This document shows, in pieces, positions 28,556-37,934 of a stretch of DNA of 64,000 nucleotides. Both the position numbers and the translations under genes were made by a program. Each line of letters opens with the position of its first letter. Within the stretch, counting starts at the first letter, position 1. The DNA comes from Eubacteriaceae bacterium (GTDB lineage Bacteria; Bacillota; Clostridia; Eubacteriales; Anaerofustaceae), in the NCBI GenBank assembly GCA_009782875.1, contig WRIE01000001.1, positions 140,306-204,305 on the forward strand, written 5' to 3'. Under the pieces are notes generated by a model. The model did not search any database, was not told where the DNA came from, and saw only the letters and a list, made by a program, of their open reading frames with translations.

Positions 28556-29666
28556 TTATTCCGCCTCCTCCGCTACCGGATGGCAGTGGAGGATTTCATA
28601 CCCTTTATACACATCCGGATGGAAGATGGCAGCCAAGTCGATGTATGTCTGACTCATTTATTTTCATCCAGTAATATTCGTCAAACTGCCATACGTTGCG
28701 GTTGACCACCACTGGGGTGTCAACTGCCACTGGGGCAAGCTCAAGGAGAGCATTGTAGCTTGGCATATAATTCACGTTTGACGGGTAGATCCAAATATCT
28801 GCCTCAGCCAAAGTTGTGTAGAATTCCTCCAGGCTGATCTGGGCGCTGCCTGCCCCTGGGATGTAGGAAAATATATAGCCCCCCCCTGCCGAGCGCACAG
28901 CATTGGCCACATATGGCTCGTAGCCCGGCACGTACACAATGCCGGCGCGGACCAGGCTTGTCCAGGCCAGCAACCAGCGCCTCCATCTGGGCCAAGCGCT
29001 CAAGCTGGCCTTCCACATAGCTGACAGCCTCCTCTTCGTAGCCGAAAAAAACTGCCAGGAACTTCGTCCATTCCATCCTGCCCATTCGGGTTTCTTCCAT
29101 ATACTCGTTGTCCACAGCCACAGGGATCCCCAGTTGGACCAGCATGTTGACGAGGTCTGTCTGGCCTGAAGGCCCTGTGTAGACAAAGGCGATCTCCGTG
29201 TCGATTTCCTGCACCAGCTCATAGTCGGGCGAGTTTTGATTGCCTACGTATTTAATTTTTCCCGATGCCATATATTCTTCGATGTTTTTGAGGCCCCCCA
29301 AGTGCCTGCATCGGCAGACACCCCGGCAAAATAATCCAAAATGCCGTCATAATGGGATATCATGCCCACTTGGGTGGTTGAGAACGAAACCGCCCTTTCA
29401 ACAGGGGTGTAGAGCAATATAGCATCCTCATATCCTTCAGGCGCCGCTTCTCCCCTGGGCACCAGCAAGAATTTTTGGTCGTCCGCATCAGTGGGCAGTT
29501 TTGCGCCATCCTCCAAATATTCGAGGGAAAAGGCGTTTGAATGCTCGACTTTCATAAAGTTGCTGCTGGCTTCCCCCGGGCCGGCGCCAGTGTCCACTGC
29601 AGCTATGCAAGAAGACAGCAACAGTATGAGTGCAGTTAAAAAGGCAAATATGGTCTTTTTAAGCAT
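28556..29666 (-). pseudogene. ABC substrate-binding lipoprotein, copy D, frameshifted
   Basis: The gene begins normally (MLKKTIFAFLTALILLLSSC lipoprotein signal) and follows the family through YFAGVSADAGTWG. A one-base loss near 29295 shifts the frame, and a deletion of roughly 20 bases near 28950 removes the block equivalent to KVAWGMVYN. A third shift near 28630 scrambles the end, which otherwise reads IDLAAIFHPDVYKG to a stop at 28556. Three lesions in one copy, with all neighbouring text recognisable, mark a recent pseudogene. Confidence 0.85.
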
Positions 29667-29877
29667 GTTGGGCCCCACAGTATCCTGCTGGATTTCTGTA
29701 TCCCTCTTGGCCACTGCCGCCTAGCGCGCAAGGCGCACAGGCCAAGGCAGCTGCTTTATATCTGGCCATGCCATCAATGTCCTTTCTTCATTTTTTCATT
29801 TTGCCAAAGGTTGGCTCGAAATTATTTCGCAACCATGCCCGGATTAATACAAGCCCGGGCGCTGCATGTCCACACTA

Positions 29878-29940
29878 TCAGCAATACTCGCTAAACAGCT
29901 TAACATTGCGGTTTGCCCAAACTTGGGCGTTTTGGGCTAT
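29878..29940 (-). pseudogene. short binding-protein tail remnant (ANRN tail 1)
   Basis: The - strand reads QVWANRNVKLFSEYC and a stop, resembling the tail block of the binding proteins (ANGNVWQFDEFYY). The same remnant type recurs at 34499-34625 and 35446-35575, each just downstream of a binding-protein or permease unit. It looks like the footprint of a lost copy. Confidence 0.5.
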
Positions 29941-29947
29941 TCTATAT

Positions 29948-31078
29948 CTACTCCGCAATTGGGTTGTAGTGGCGGAAGCTATACCCCTCAAACACATCCG
30001 GATGGAAGATGGCAGCCAATTCGATGACCTGGATATCCGCCTCATTTGTGTAGTTGTAGTAAAACACGTCAAATTGCCACACGTTGCGGTCCAGCACTAC
30101 TGGGGCGTCCGCCACGATTGGGGCAAGATCAAGCAGGGCTTTGTAGTTCGGCACATAGTTCTTGTTTGAGGAGTACATCCAGATGTTAGCGCCAACCAAG
30201 ACCGAGTAAAATTCCTCCACACTGATCTGGGCGCTTCCAGCCCCCTCAATATGTGAAAACAGGTAGTCGCCCCCTGCCGCGCGCACAGCATTGGCTACAT
30301 ATGACTCGTTGCCTGGCACGTACACAATGCCGTTGTATACCATCCCCCAGGCGACTTTTGGCTTGTCCCTGCCGGCGAGGAGCGCCTCCATCTGGGTTAG
30401 GCGCTCAACCTGCTGGTCCACATAGATGGCCGCATCCTCTTCGTAGTCGAAGAAAGCGGCCAGGAACTTTGTCCACTCCATCCTGCCTAAATGGGTTTCC
30501 TCCATGTATGCATTGGCCACAGCCATGGGGATCCCCAGCTGGTTCATCATATCGATGATGTCTGTCTGGGGCGAGGAGCCTGTATTGACAAAGACCAGCT
30601 CAGGGTTGATTTCCTGTATCAATTCGTAATCTGGGGGAGTGCCGCCGATGAACTTGATTTTCCCGGAGCCCATGTACTCTTCGATGTTTGCCAGATCCCC
30701 CCATGAGCCAGCTTCCCAAGACACGCCGGCGAAATAGTCCAAAATACCGTCATAATGGGCTATCATGCCGATTTGTGTGGTCGAGAAGGAGATCGCCCTT
30801 TCAACGGGGGTGTATAGCAAGATTGCGTCTTCGTAGCCTTCAGGCGCTGTTGCGCCCCTGGGCACCAGCAGGAATTTCTGGTTTTCCCCATCAGTGACCA
30901 GCTTTGAGCCTTCCCCCAAATACTCTATGGAAAAGGCGCTTGAGTTCTCTACTTTCAAAAATGTATTTTCAGGCGCCTCCCCTGTTCCGCCTCCGCCGCC
31001 ATTGTCCGCGTCTGGATTGCAAGAGGACAGCAGCAGCAAAAGCGCCGCCAACACAAGCCTTGCTTTGTATTTTTTCAT
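29948..31078 (-). CDS. ABC substrate-binding lipoprotein, copy C
   Basis: The 376-residue TroA-fold lipoprotein has a signal peptide ending in lipobox LLSSC (residue 20). The family blocks run in order: FLLVPRGATAPEGYEDAIL, PVERAISFSTTQIGMIAHYD, KVAWGMVYNGIVYVPGNES, then the intact tail ELAAIFHPDVFEGYSFRHYN. This class binds iron complexes, heme or corrinoids outside the membrane and delivers them to a BtuC/FecD-type permease. Two cobalamin riboswitches and CbiZ nearby favour corrinoids. ATG 31078 is chosen so that the Lys-Lys N-region begins the signal peptide. It lies 49 bases after permease C. Confidence 0.8.
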   Translation of the reverse strand: MKKYKARLVLAALLLLLSSCNPDADNGGGGGTGEAPENTFLKVENSSAFSIEYLGEGSKLVTDGENQKFLLVPRGATAPEGYEDAILLYTPVERAISFSTTQIGMIAHYDGILDYFAGVSWEAGSWGDLANIEEYMGSGKIKFIGGTPPDYELIQEINPELVFVNTGSSPQTDIIDMMNQLGIPMAVANAYMEETHLGRMEWTKFLAAFFDYEEDAAIYVDQQVERLTQMEALLAGRDKPKVAWGMVYNGIVYVPGNESYVANAVRAAGGDYLFSHIEGAGSAQISVEEFYSVLVGANIWMYSSNKNYVPNYKALLDLAPIVADAPVVLDRNVWQFDVFYYNYTNEADIQVIELAAIFHPDVFEGYSFRHYNPIAE

Positions 31079-31127
31079 TTCATCAATTTCCCTACTTCTG
31101 CCTGGCAATTATCAAATTTAAATGTGC

Positions 31128-32159
31128 TCACAACGCATTGTTTCTCTGCAAAAGCATGTATACCATCAGCGGCGCGCCGACAAGGGCTGTGATAGAGGCA
31201 ATTGGCAGCTCCCTGGGGGCAAACAAAATCCGGGCAGCCAGGTCGCAAAGGCTAGTCATCAGAGCCCCGCCAACCGCTGCAGCGGGGATCAAGATCTTGT
31301 TGTCCGCAGTCTTGAACAACATCCTGGCCAAGTGGGGGACAGACAGCCCGATAAAAGATATTGGCCCGGCAAAGGCAGTGAGGACTGCTGTCAGCACACT
31401 AGAGATGATGACAACAGCCATCCTGAACCGCTTGATGCCCAAACCCATGCTTTGGGCATAGCCTTCGCCCAAAAGCATCGCATTCAAGGGCTTTGACATG
31501 GCAAATGCGAATATCGCGAAGACAAATGTGACACCGGCTAAAATCATGACTTTTTCCCATGTGAAGCCCCCGAAGCTGCCCATAGTCCACATAGTGAAGT
31601 TGCGGAGCGTCTCCTGGTTGGCAAATACTGTCAAGATGCTCCTGACAGAGGAGCATAAATACCCTGCCATCATCCCAATGACCAAGAGTGTCACAACGCT
31701 TTCGACCTTTTGGGATGCCAGGACCACAGCAATCATCACTACAAAGGCGCCTGCCAGGGATCCGAAAAACATAAACCAAGGCGTTTCCATGCTATATCCT
31801 GTCATGTATCCGCCAAGCATGACGATGCTTACAAACATGGTCGAGCCGGAGCTGATGCCCAGAACATAGGGCTCGACAATTGGGTTTGAGAAGAAAATCT
31901 GCACCAGGAGCCCTGCCAGCGCCAGGCACACGCCCCCCACAGCGGTTGCCATCGCCCTGGGAAAGCGGATTTTCATGATTATCGGTTCATAGGTTGCGAC
32001 AGAGCCGCCTTTGCCGCGCAGGATGGACACAACCTCGGACAGGGGGATATTGACAGCGCCAAGGGCTATATTGAGCAAAAACACGAATATGACCGCTGCT
32101 ATGAGTGTTGTGAACAACACCAAGCGTAGAACTCTTGTTTTTTCTTGAGCCGATTCCAT
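31128..32159 (-). CDS. BtuC/FecCD-family ABC permease, copy C
   Basis: The 343-residue protein has about nine or ten membrane segments and the FecCD motifs: GVCLALAGLLVQIFF, NPIVEPYVLGISSGSTMF, GLSVPHLARMLF near the ATPase-coupling helix, and the terminal LVGAPLMVYMLL. It is close to copy B, with which it shares nearly every motif, so one arose from the other recently. ATG 32159 has AAGGAG upstream. Immediately upstream lies a tail of a vanished binding-protein gene, so the original unit was binding protein followed by permease. Confidence 0.88.
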   Translation of the reverse strand: MESAQEKTRVLRLVLFTTLIAAVIFVFLLNIALGAVNIPLSEVVSILRGKGGSVATYEPIIMKIRFPRAMATAVGGVCLALAGLLVQIFFSNPIVEPYVLGISSGSTMFVSIVMLGGYMTGYSMETPWFMFFGSLAGAFVVMIAVVLASQKVESVVTLLVIGMMAGYLCSSVRSILTVFANQETLRNFTMWTMGSFGGFTWEKVMILAGVTFVFAIFAFAMSKPLNAMLLGEGYAQSMGLGIKRFRMAVVIISSVLTAVLTAFAGPISFIGLSVPHLARMLFKTADNKILIPAAAVGGALMTSLCDLAARILFAPRELPIASITALVGAPLMVYMLLQRNNAL

Positions 32160-32245
32160 AGCTACTCCTTGTCCGCCCCATCCACAAGCGGGATGCAAAT
32201 GCGGATTTCATGGTTTTTAAACGGAAGATTGCAGCCAACTTTGGG
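32160..32245 (-). pseudogene. tail remnant of a lost binding-protein gene
   Basis: The bases upstream of permease C align with the last 25 or so codons of binding-protein copy B: LAAIF, then a frameshifted match to the HPDVFEGHKIRHYNP region, ending in the same GAGTAGCTATG junction with the permease. The rest of the gene is missing. It shows that permease C formerly sat behind its own binding protein. Confidence 0.65.
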
Positions 32246-32267
32246 CGATTTTGTCTGTAAACCGCGT

Positions 32268-33299
32268 TTACAGCGCATTGTTCCTACGTAGTAGCATGTA
32301 TACCATCAACGGGGCTCCCACAAGGGCAGTGATGGCATCAATTGGCAGCTCGTTGGGGGCAAACAAAGTCCGGGCAGCCAAGTCGCAAAGGCTTGTCATC
32401 AACGCCCCCCCGAGGACAACGGCGGGGATCAATACCCTGTTGTCCGCAGTCTTGAACAGTATCCTGGCCAAGTGGGGGACAGACAGCCCGACAAACGATA
32501 TTGGCCCGGCAAAGCCGGTGAGGACTGCTGTGAGCACGCTTGCGATGACTACAACTGCCATCCGGAACTGCTTTATGCCCAAGCCCATGCTTTGGGCGTA
32601 GCCTTCGCCTAGGAGCATGGCGTTCAATGGCTTTGAGAGGGCAAAAGCCAATAATGAGAAGACAAATGTGACGCTGCACAAAATCGCGACTTTTTCCCAC
32701 GTGAAGCCACCAAAGCTGCCCATAGTCCACATAGTGAATGAACGGAGCGACTCCTGGTCTGCAAATGCGACTAGGATGCTTCTGACTGAAGAACATAAAT
32801 ATCCTGCCATCATTCCGATGACCAAGAGCGTAACGACGCTTTGGACCTTTTGGGATGCCAGGACCACAGCAATCATCACAATAAAGGCGCCTGCCAAGGA
32901 GCCGAAAAACATAAACAATGGTGTTTCCATGCTATATCCCGAGAAGTAGCCGCCAAGCACGACAAGGCTTACAAACATGGTCGAGCCGGAGCTGATTCCC
33001 AGCACATAGGGCTCGACGATGGGGTTTGCGAAGAAAATTTGCACCAATAGCCCTGCCAGCGCCAGGCACACGCCTCCTGTGGCGGCTGCTATCGCCCTGG
33101 GCAAGCGGATTTTCATGATTATCGACTCATGGGTCGCAATTGTGGCGCCTTTGCCGCGCATTATGCTGACAACCTCTGGGAGGGCTATATTGACAGATCC
33201 AAGGGCTATATTGAGCAAAAACACGAAAATGACCGCTACTGCGAGCGCTATGAACAGCACCCGGCGCATCGCCGAAATTCTTTCTTGCGCTGCTTCCAT
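32268..33299 (-). CDS. BtuC/FecCD-family ABC permease, copy B
   Basis: The 343-residue permease has the same motifs and length as copy C (GVCLALAGLLVQIFFANP, ISSGSTMF, GLSVPHLARILF, LVGAPLMVYMLLRR). Its ATG lies two bases after the stop of binding protein B, so the pair is translationally coupled. Together with copy B of the binding protein and the ATPase at 25611-26816 it forms the clearest complete uptake system of the array. Homodimers are normal for this family, so copies B and C could also mix. Confidence 0.88.
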   Translation of the reverse strand: MEAAQERISAMRRVLFIALAVAVIFVFLLNIALGSVNIALPEVVSIMRGKGATIATHESIIMKIRLPRAIAAATGGVCLALAGLLVQIFFANPIVEPYVLGISSGSTMFVSLVVLGGYFSGYSMETPLFMFFGSLAGAFIVMIAVVLASQKVQSVVTLLVIGMMAGYLCSSVRSILVAFADQESLRSFTMWTMGSFGGFTWEKVAILCSVTFVFSLLAFALSKPLNAMLLGEGYAQSMGLGIKQFRMAVVVIASVLTAVLTGFAGPISFVGLSVPHLARILFKTADNRVLIPAVVLGGALMTSLCDLAARTLFAPNELPIDAITALVGAPLMVYMLLRRNNAL

Positions 33300-33301
33300 A
33301 G

Positions 33302-34438
33302 CTACTCACCAACCGGATTGTAATGGCGGATTTTATGGCCTTCAAACACATCCGGGTGGAAGATGGCAGCCAAGTCGACAACTTGCATGTCTGCTTGGTT
33401 TGTATTGACATAGTAAAACACATCAAACTGCCATACATTGCGCTCTACCACCACTGGGGCATCCGCTGCCACTGGCGCAAGCTCCAGGAGGGCCCTGTAG
33501 CTTGGCATATAATTCTTGTTTGACGAGTAGATCCAAATGTCTGCGCCAGCCAACACCGTGTAGAATTCCTCCAGGCTGATCTGGGTGCTGCCTACACCTG
33601 GGATATGCGAAAACAGGTAATCCCCGCCTGCGGCGCGCACAGCTCCAGCTACATATGACTCGTTGCCTGGCACGTAAACGATGCCGCTGCGGACCGTCCC
33701 CCACACTACTTTAGGCTTGTCGCGGCCAGCTACTAATGCCTCCATCTGGGCCAAGTTTTCAACCTGTTGGTCCACATAACTTGACGCTTCCTCTTCGTAG
33801 CCAAAGAAAGCAGCCAAAAATTTTGTCCATTCCAGCCTGCCCAAATGGGTTTCTTCCATGTATTCATTGTCCACAGCCACCGGGATACCCAGTTGAGCCA
33901 GCATGTTGATGAGGTCTGTCTGGGTGGTTGAAGTCCCTGTGAAAACAAAGGCGAGCTCTGGGTCGATTTCCTGTATCAATTCGTAATCCGGTGTATTGCT
34001 GCCGATGTATCTAATCTTTCCGGATGCCAAATACTCTTCGATATTTGTGAATTCCCCCCAAGTGCCTGCATCGCCAGACACCCCGGCAAAATAATCCAAG
34101 ATTCCGTCATAATGGGCTATCATGCCTACTTGGGTGCTAGAGAAAGAAAGCGCCCTTTCAACAGGTGTGTACAGCACAATAGCGTCCTCGTAGCCTTCAG
34201 GCGCCGGCTCTCCCCTGGGCACCAGCAAGAATTTCTGGTTTTCCGCATCAGTGACCATTTTTGCGCCATCTTCCAAATATTCGATGGAAAAGGCGTTTGA
34301 ATTCTCGACTTTCAAAAATTTCGACTTGTTTCCGGCTTCCTCTTGGCCGGTGCCATTTTCTGCGGCAGGTTTGCAAGATGCAAAAGCCAAGGCAGCCGCA
34401 ATCGCCGCCAACACAAGCCTTGATTTATACTTTGCCAT
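33302..34438 (-). CDS. ABC substrate-binding lipoprotein, copy B
   Basis: The 378-residue protein is an intact TroA/BtuF-type lipoprotein: signal peptide with lipobox FASC, the FLLVPRGEPAPEGYEDAIV block, TPVERALSFSSTQVGMIAHY, YVPGNESYVAGAVRAAGGDY and the tail DLAAIFHPDVFEGHKIRHYN. It is followed with a two-base gap by permease B. ATG 34438 (MAKYKSRLVLAA) is preferred; an ATG nine bases upstream is in frame and shares the AAAGGA site. Ligand is inferred to be a corrinoid or related metal complex from the riboswitch context. Confidence 0.8.
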   Translation of the reverse strand: MAKYKSRLVLAAIAAALAFASCKPAAENGTGQEEAGNKSKFLKVENSNAFSIEYLEDGAKMVTDAENQKFLLVPRGEPAPEGYEDAIVLYTPVERALSFSSTQVGMIAHYDGILDYFAGVSGDAGTWGEFTNIEEYLASGKIRYIGSNTPDYELIQEIDPELAFVFTGTSTTQTDLINMLAQLGIPVAVDNEYMEETHLGRLEWTKFLAAFFGYEEEASSYVDQQVENLAQMEALVAGRDKPKVVWGTVRSGIVYVPGNESYVAGAVRAAGGDYLFSHIPGVGSTQISLEEFYTVLAGADIWIYSSNKNYMPSYRALLELAPVAADAPVVVERNVWQFDVFYYVNTNQADMQVVDLAAIFHPDVFEGHKIRHYNPVGE

Positions 34439-34498
34439 GCCATCCATGTCCTTTCTTTATTTTGCCAAAATTGGTATTATAAAAAAATTATTAAAACC

Positions 34499-34625
34499 TT
34501 ATCTTGCAAACGGGTCCGGTAAAAATGCATCATACACGTCCACTTGCTTGTACGCTTCGCCGGGTATTTAGTATGGCAGCAGCATTGCTCGCCAAACAGG
34601 CACTCATTGCGGTTTGCGAAAACCT
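34499..34625 (-). pseudogene. binding-protein tail remnant (ANRN tail 2)
   Basis: The - strand reads QVFANRNECLFGEQC and then, after a one-base shift, AYKQVDVYDAFLPDPFAR and a stop. It matches the remnant at 35446-35575 better than it does the intact genes, so both stem from a binding-protein subtype no longer present intact here. Confidence 0.5.
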
Positions 34626-34629
34626 GGCA

Positions 34630-35065
34630 CTATCCTTGCCTTGTGGCGACAGGCAGCCCGGCTAACGATACAAACCCGGCAAAACCGGCAGCCCCCATAG
34701 CGGCTTATAGCCCGCAGAATGGAGGAGTGAAGGATTCCTGGCCGGCAAAAGCGACCAGGAATCGCTTCAGACTGAAGATAGTAAATATTCTGCCATCATC
34801 CCGATGGCCAAGGGTACCACAATGCCTTGGCTTTTCCGGGATGCCAGAAACACTGCAACCATTGCTGCAAAGGCGACTGCCAGAAAAGCCGGTAATCATA
34901 AACAATGGCGCCCCAATGCTATATCTTGCCTATATCCGCCAAGTATGGCGATATTTAGAAACATAACCGAGCTGGAGCTGGTCCCCCAGCATAAAGGCAC
35001 GGCTATGGAGTTTGCGAAAAGAATCTGCGCCAAGCTGCCAGCGCTAGCCACACACCCGAAACTTC
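34630..35065 (-). pseudogene. decayed permease copy
   Basis: The stretch aligns with permeases B and C in pieces: the VPHLA region at its left, the AGQES and CSSVRSI blocks in the centre, the GSLAGAF and YSMETP blocks, and the VEPYVLGISSGS and LALAGLLVQIF regions at its right. Deletions and frame shifts leave no usable frame. It would have been the permease of the unit to its right. Confidence 0.7.
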
Positions 35066-35084
35066 GAAAGGGGCAAAGCGGCCC

Positions 35085-35403
35085 CGGCTACATATGACTC
35101 GTTGCCGGGCACATACACTACGCCGTTGTAGACTATCCCCCAAGCGACTTTAGGTTTTTCCCTGACGGCAACAAATGGCTGCTAGTGCCCAGGGGCGAGA
35201 CTCGCCTGAAGGATACAACGACGCCACATTGCTCTATACCCCTGTTGAAAGGGCGATTTCATGCTCAATAACCCAATTGGGCATGATAGCCCATTGCTTG
35301 TATCTTGTGGCTGCTGGGTGCCGCCTCCGCCTCCCGCGCAAGACGCGAAGGCCAAGGCGGCAGCAAGCGCTGCAAACACAAGGGTTGTCTTATGTTTTGC
35401 CAC
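35085..35403 (-). pseudogene. shattered binding-protein copy with an internal inversion
   Basis: The - strand starts with an intact lipoprotein signal (MAKHKTTLVFAALAAALAFA, then SC) at 35403. The next piece, about 35161-35300, encodes the following family blocks on the opposite + strand: DGNKWLLVPRGET, then SPEGYNDATLLYTPVERAIS and TQLGMIAH. The - strand resumes near 35160 with EKPKVAWGIVYNGVVYVPGN. An internal piece of about 140 bases has therefore been flipped in place. Other parts are deleted. Confidence 0.75.
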
Positions 35404-35445
35404 TTCTCATATTTCCTTTCTTATTATGCTAAATAATGGTAATTA

Positions 35446-35575
35446 TTAGCAACCTGCTGGCAGCTCTGGGTAAAAGATTGCAGCATGCCCTACCACTTTC
35501 TTGTACGCTTTGTTTTTATATTGGTATAGCCGCCAAACATCAGCCACTAAATTGCGGTTTGCGAAAACTGGACGC
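35446..35575 (-). pseudogene. binding-protein tail remnant (ANRN tail 3)
   Basis: The - strand reads VFANRNLVADVWRLYQYKNK followed by AYKKVVGHAAIFYPELPAGC and a stop. It is an open, divergent version of the binding-protein tail (compare ANGNVWQFDEFYYYYTNEAD and AAIFHPDVF). It sits just downstream of copy A. Confidence 0.6.
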
Positions 35576-35656
35576 TATCAGGCTGTAGATGTGGGCGCTA
35601 TGGACAACATTTAGCTCATAGCCTATACTGTTTCTAGCGCAGCTTTCATCTCTAGG

Positions 35657-36789
35657 CTAATCTGCCAGCAGATGGTAGTGCCGGAATTCGTGGCCTTCAA
35701 ACACATCCGGATGGAAGATTGCAGCTAATTCGACAACTTGCATGTCTGCCTCATTTGTGTAGTAATAGTAAAATTCGTCAAACTGCCATACATTGCCGTT
35801 TGCCACCACCGGGGCATCTGCTGCCACTGGGGCAAGCTCAAAAAGGGCTTTATAGCTTGGCAAATAATTCTTGTTTGATGGGTAGATCCAAATATCCGCC
35901 TCAACCAAAGTCGCATAAAACTCCTCGATGGAAATCTGGGTGCTGCCTGCCCCTACAATGCCACTGAAGATATAGTCCCCTCCAGCGGCGCGCACAGCCC
36001 CGGCTACATATGACTCGTTGCCCGGCACATATACAACGCCGTTGTAAACCATCCCCCAAGCGACTTTGGGCTTGCCCTTGCCAGCGATCAATGCCTCCAT
36101 CTGGGCTAAATTCTCAAGCTGCCAGTCCACATAGCTTACCGCCTCATCTTCGTATCCAAAGAAAGCAGCTATGAACTTTGTCCATTCCATACGGCCTTGG
36201 TGGGTTGCTTCCATGTACTCATTGTCCACAGCCACCGGGATCCCGAGCTGGGTCAGCATGTTGATAAGGTCTGTCTGGGCTGAATTCCCTGTGTAGACAA
36301 AGGCTATTTCCGGGTTGATTTCCTGCACCAACTCGTAATCTGGGGTGCTGCTGCCTCCAAGGTATTTGATTTTTCCCGATGCTAAATACTCTTCGATGTT
36401 TTTTACTTCCCCCCAAGTGCCAGCATCGCCAGTCACGCCTCCAAAATAATCCAAAAGGCCGTCATAATGGGCAACCATGCCCACTTGGGTAATTGAGAAA
36501 GAAACCGCCCTCTCAACAGGGTAGTAGAGCAATATAGTGTCCTCATAGCCTTCAGGCGCCGTCTCGCCCCTGGGCACCAGCAAGAATTTCTGGTTTTCCG
36601 CATCAGTCAGCAGCTTTGCGCCATCCTCCAAATATTCGAGGGAAAAGGCGCTAGCATACTCGACTTTCATAAATCTCTTGGAGCCTGCTCTCCCCCAGTG
36701 TTGGCGCCAGTGTCTGCGGCAGGCTTGCATGAAGACAACAACAGAACAAGCGCGATAAAACAGGCAAATGCTGCTCTATTGCTACGCAT
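35657..36789 (-). pseudogene. ABC substrate-binding lipoprotein, copy A, one-base frameshift
   Basis: ATG 36789 overlaps the last 8 bases of the chelatase I gene and encodes a lipoprotein signal ([20 protein letters not shown], then C). The frame then closes about 36667. The rest of the protein (KRFMKVEYASAFSLEYLEDG through DVFEGHEFRHYH, stop at 35657) is open in the -1 frame. The join falls at or near a run of five G (about 36690-36694); a sixth G would give a continuous TGGRAGSKRFMKV. All later blocks are intact, so this may be phase variation, a sequencing error or a fresh mutation rather than an old pseudogene. Confidence 0.75.
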
Positions 36790-37822
36790 GTTGGGTCTCA
36801 TCTTGCAAAATCGCGTCGACAATTGAAAAATCGAGCTTGCCTTCCTCAAAAGGCCTCCTGCGCATCCGGTGGGGAAGTGCCAGCACCGCTGCTTCCCGCA
36901 AATCCGCCTTTGTGATGTTAGTGCGCCCGCCAAGAGCCGCTAGCGTGGCTGCTGTTTTTACCATTGTGATATCAGCCCTGTGCCCGTCAACCTGAAGCTC
37001 GATGGCAATTCTCGCTGCTGTGTTGACTGTCTCGTTGTCAATCACTACCTCAGGCAGGATCGCAATCGCGTTCATCACCGATTCGCGCACTATCTGCTGT
37101 TGGGGCTCATAGGCGGCCGCAAAAGCGTCGGGGTCCCTCTCGTACTCCAAGCGCCTTTTGATAACTTCTGTGCGGTCATCCACTTCCCGTTCCCCGACAA
37201 CGTCGGTGACCATCCCAAACCTGTCCAGCAGCTGGGGCCTCAAATCCCCTTCTTCCGGGTTCATTGTGCCCACAAGGGTTAAACGGGCTGGATGGCTTAT
37301 GGAAACACCCTCCCTTTCAACTGTGTTGGTGCCCATAGCCACAGAGTCCAAAAGAACATCCACAACATGGTCGTCGAGAAGGTTCACCTCGTCGACATAG
37401 AGGATGTTGCGGTTAGCCCTTGCCAAAATACCGGGCTCAAAGCTTTTTTCGCCCTTCTTGATTGCCTGCTCGATATCCAAAGAGCCTACAACCCTATCCT
37501 CTGTGGCGCTGACGGGCAAGTCCACAACGCGCATGGGCGCGGTTATAACGCCAAACTCTTCGCCTGCCTCCGTTTTGGCCGCGCAATCATCGCAAAGAGA
37601 GCTGATGTCGTCGGGATCGCAGTTGAAGAGGCAATCCTCTACTTGCCTCCTCTCAAGCATCAGCTCCGCCAAAGCCCGCACAGCGGTAGACTTGGCAGTG
37701 CCCTTCTCTCCCCGGATCAAGACTCCCCCCAAAAGAGGGTTCACTAAATTCAAAATAAGCGCCTTTTTCATCATCTCTTGTCCCACAATTGCTGTGAAGG
37801 GGTAGATTTTTTTCTCTTTCAT
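36782..37822 (-). CDS. chelatase AAA+ subunit I (ChlI/BchI type)
   Basis: The 346-residue AAA+ ATPase has Walker [10 protein letters not shown], Walker [17 protein letters not shown], the [18 protein letters not shown] sensor region and a four-Cys insertion ([17 protein letters not shown]) seen in many ChlI proteins. ChlI forms the ATP-hydrolysing ring that with ChlD drives metal insertion by the H/CobN subunit. ATG 37822 is chosen because AAGGAG lies upstream and the protein then begins at the family start (PFTAIVGQ). The gene is the first after a cobalamin riboswitch with a terminator, so B12 status should switch it and probably everything downstream. Confidence 0.9.
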   Translation of the reverse strand: MKEKKIYPFTAIVGQEMMKKALILNLVNPLLGGVLIRGEKGTAKSTAVRALAELMLERRQVEDCLFNCDPDDISSLCDDCAAKTEAGEEFGVITAPMRVVDLPVSATEDRVVGSLDIEQAIKKGEKSFEPGILARANRNILYVDEVNLLDDHVVDVLLDSVAMGTNTVEREGVSISHPARLTLVGTMNPEEGDLRPQLLDRFGMVTDVVGEREVDDRTEVIKRRLEYERDPDAFAAAYEPQQQIVRESVMNAIAILPEVVIDNETVNTAARIAIELQVDGHRADITMVKTAATLAALGGRTNITKADLREAAVLALPHRMRRRPFEEGKLDFSIVDAILQDETQHA

Positions 37823-37846
37823 CGTATGTTTGCTCCTTTGCTTATG

Positions 37847-37881
37847 TAAAAAAATAGCCATGGCAAGAATCTGCCATAGCC
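37847..37881 (-). terminator. riboswitch-controlled intrinsic terminator
   Basis: On the - strand GGCTATGGCA pairs with TGCCATGGCT (two G-U-type positions), followed by seven T. It stands between the riboswitch core and the chelatase I ribosome site, the normal place for a B12-induced terminator. Confidence 0.75.
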
Positions 37882-37934
37882 GGATTTCCATGAAAGTACC
37901 CAAAAGCCGCGCTAAAACAAGCAAGCCTTTGTTT

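Noticed and set aside
35085..35403. A functional small lipoprotein gene at 35182-35403
   Set aside because: Only the signal peptide is intact; what follows is out of frame or inverted binding-protein text.
36667..36730. Programmed -1 ribosomal frameshifting in binding protein A
   Set aside because: The G-run is not a classical slippery heptamer and no clear downstream stem was seen; a mutation or phase variation is simpler.
12881..37822. Bacteriochlorophyll synthesis genes
   Set aside because: No reaction-centre, BchM, BchE/AcsF or BchF-type genes occur, and B12 riboswitch control with corrinoid salvage genes points elsewhere.
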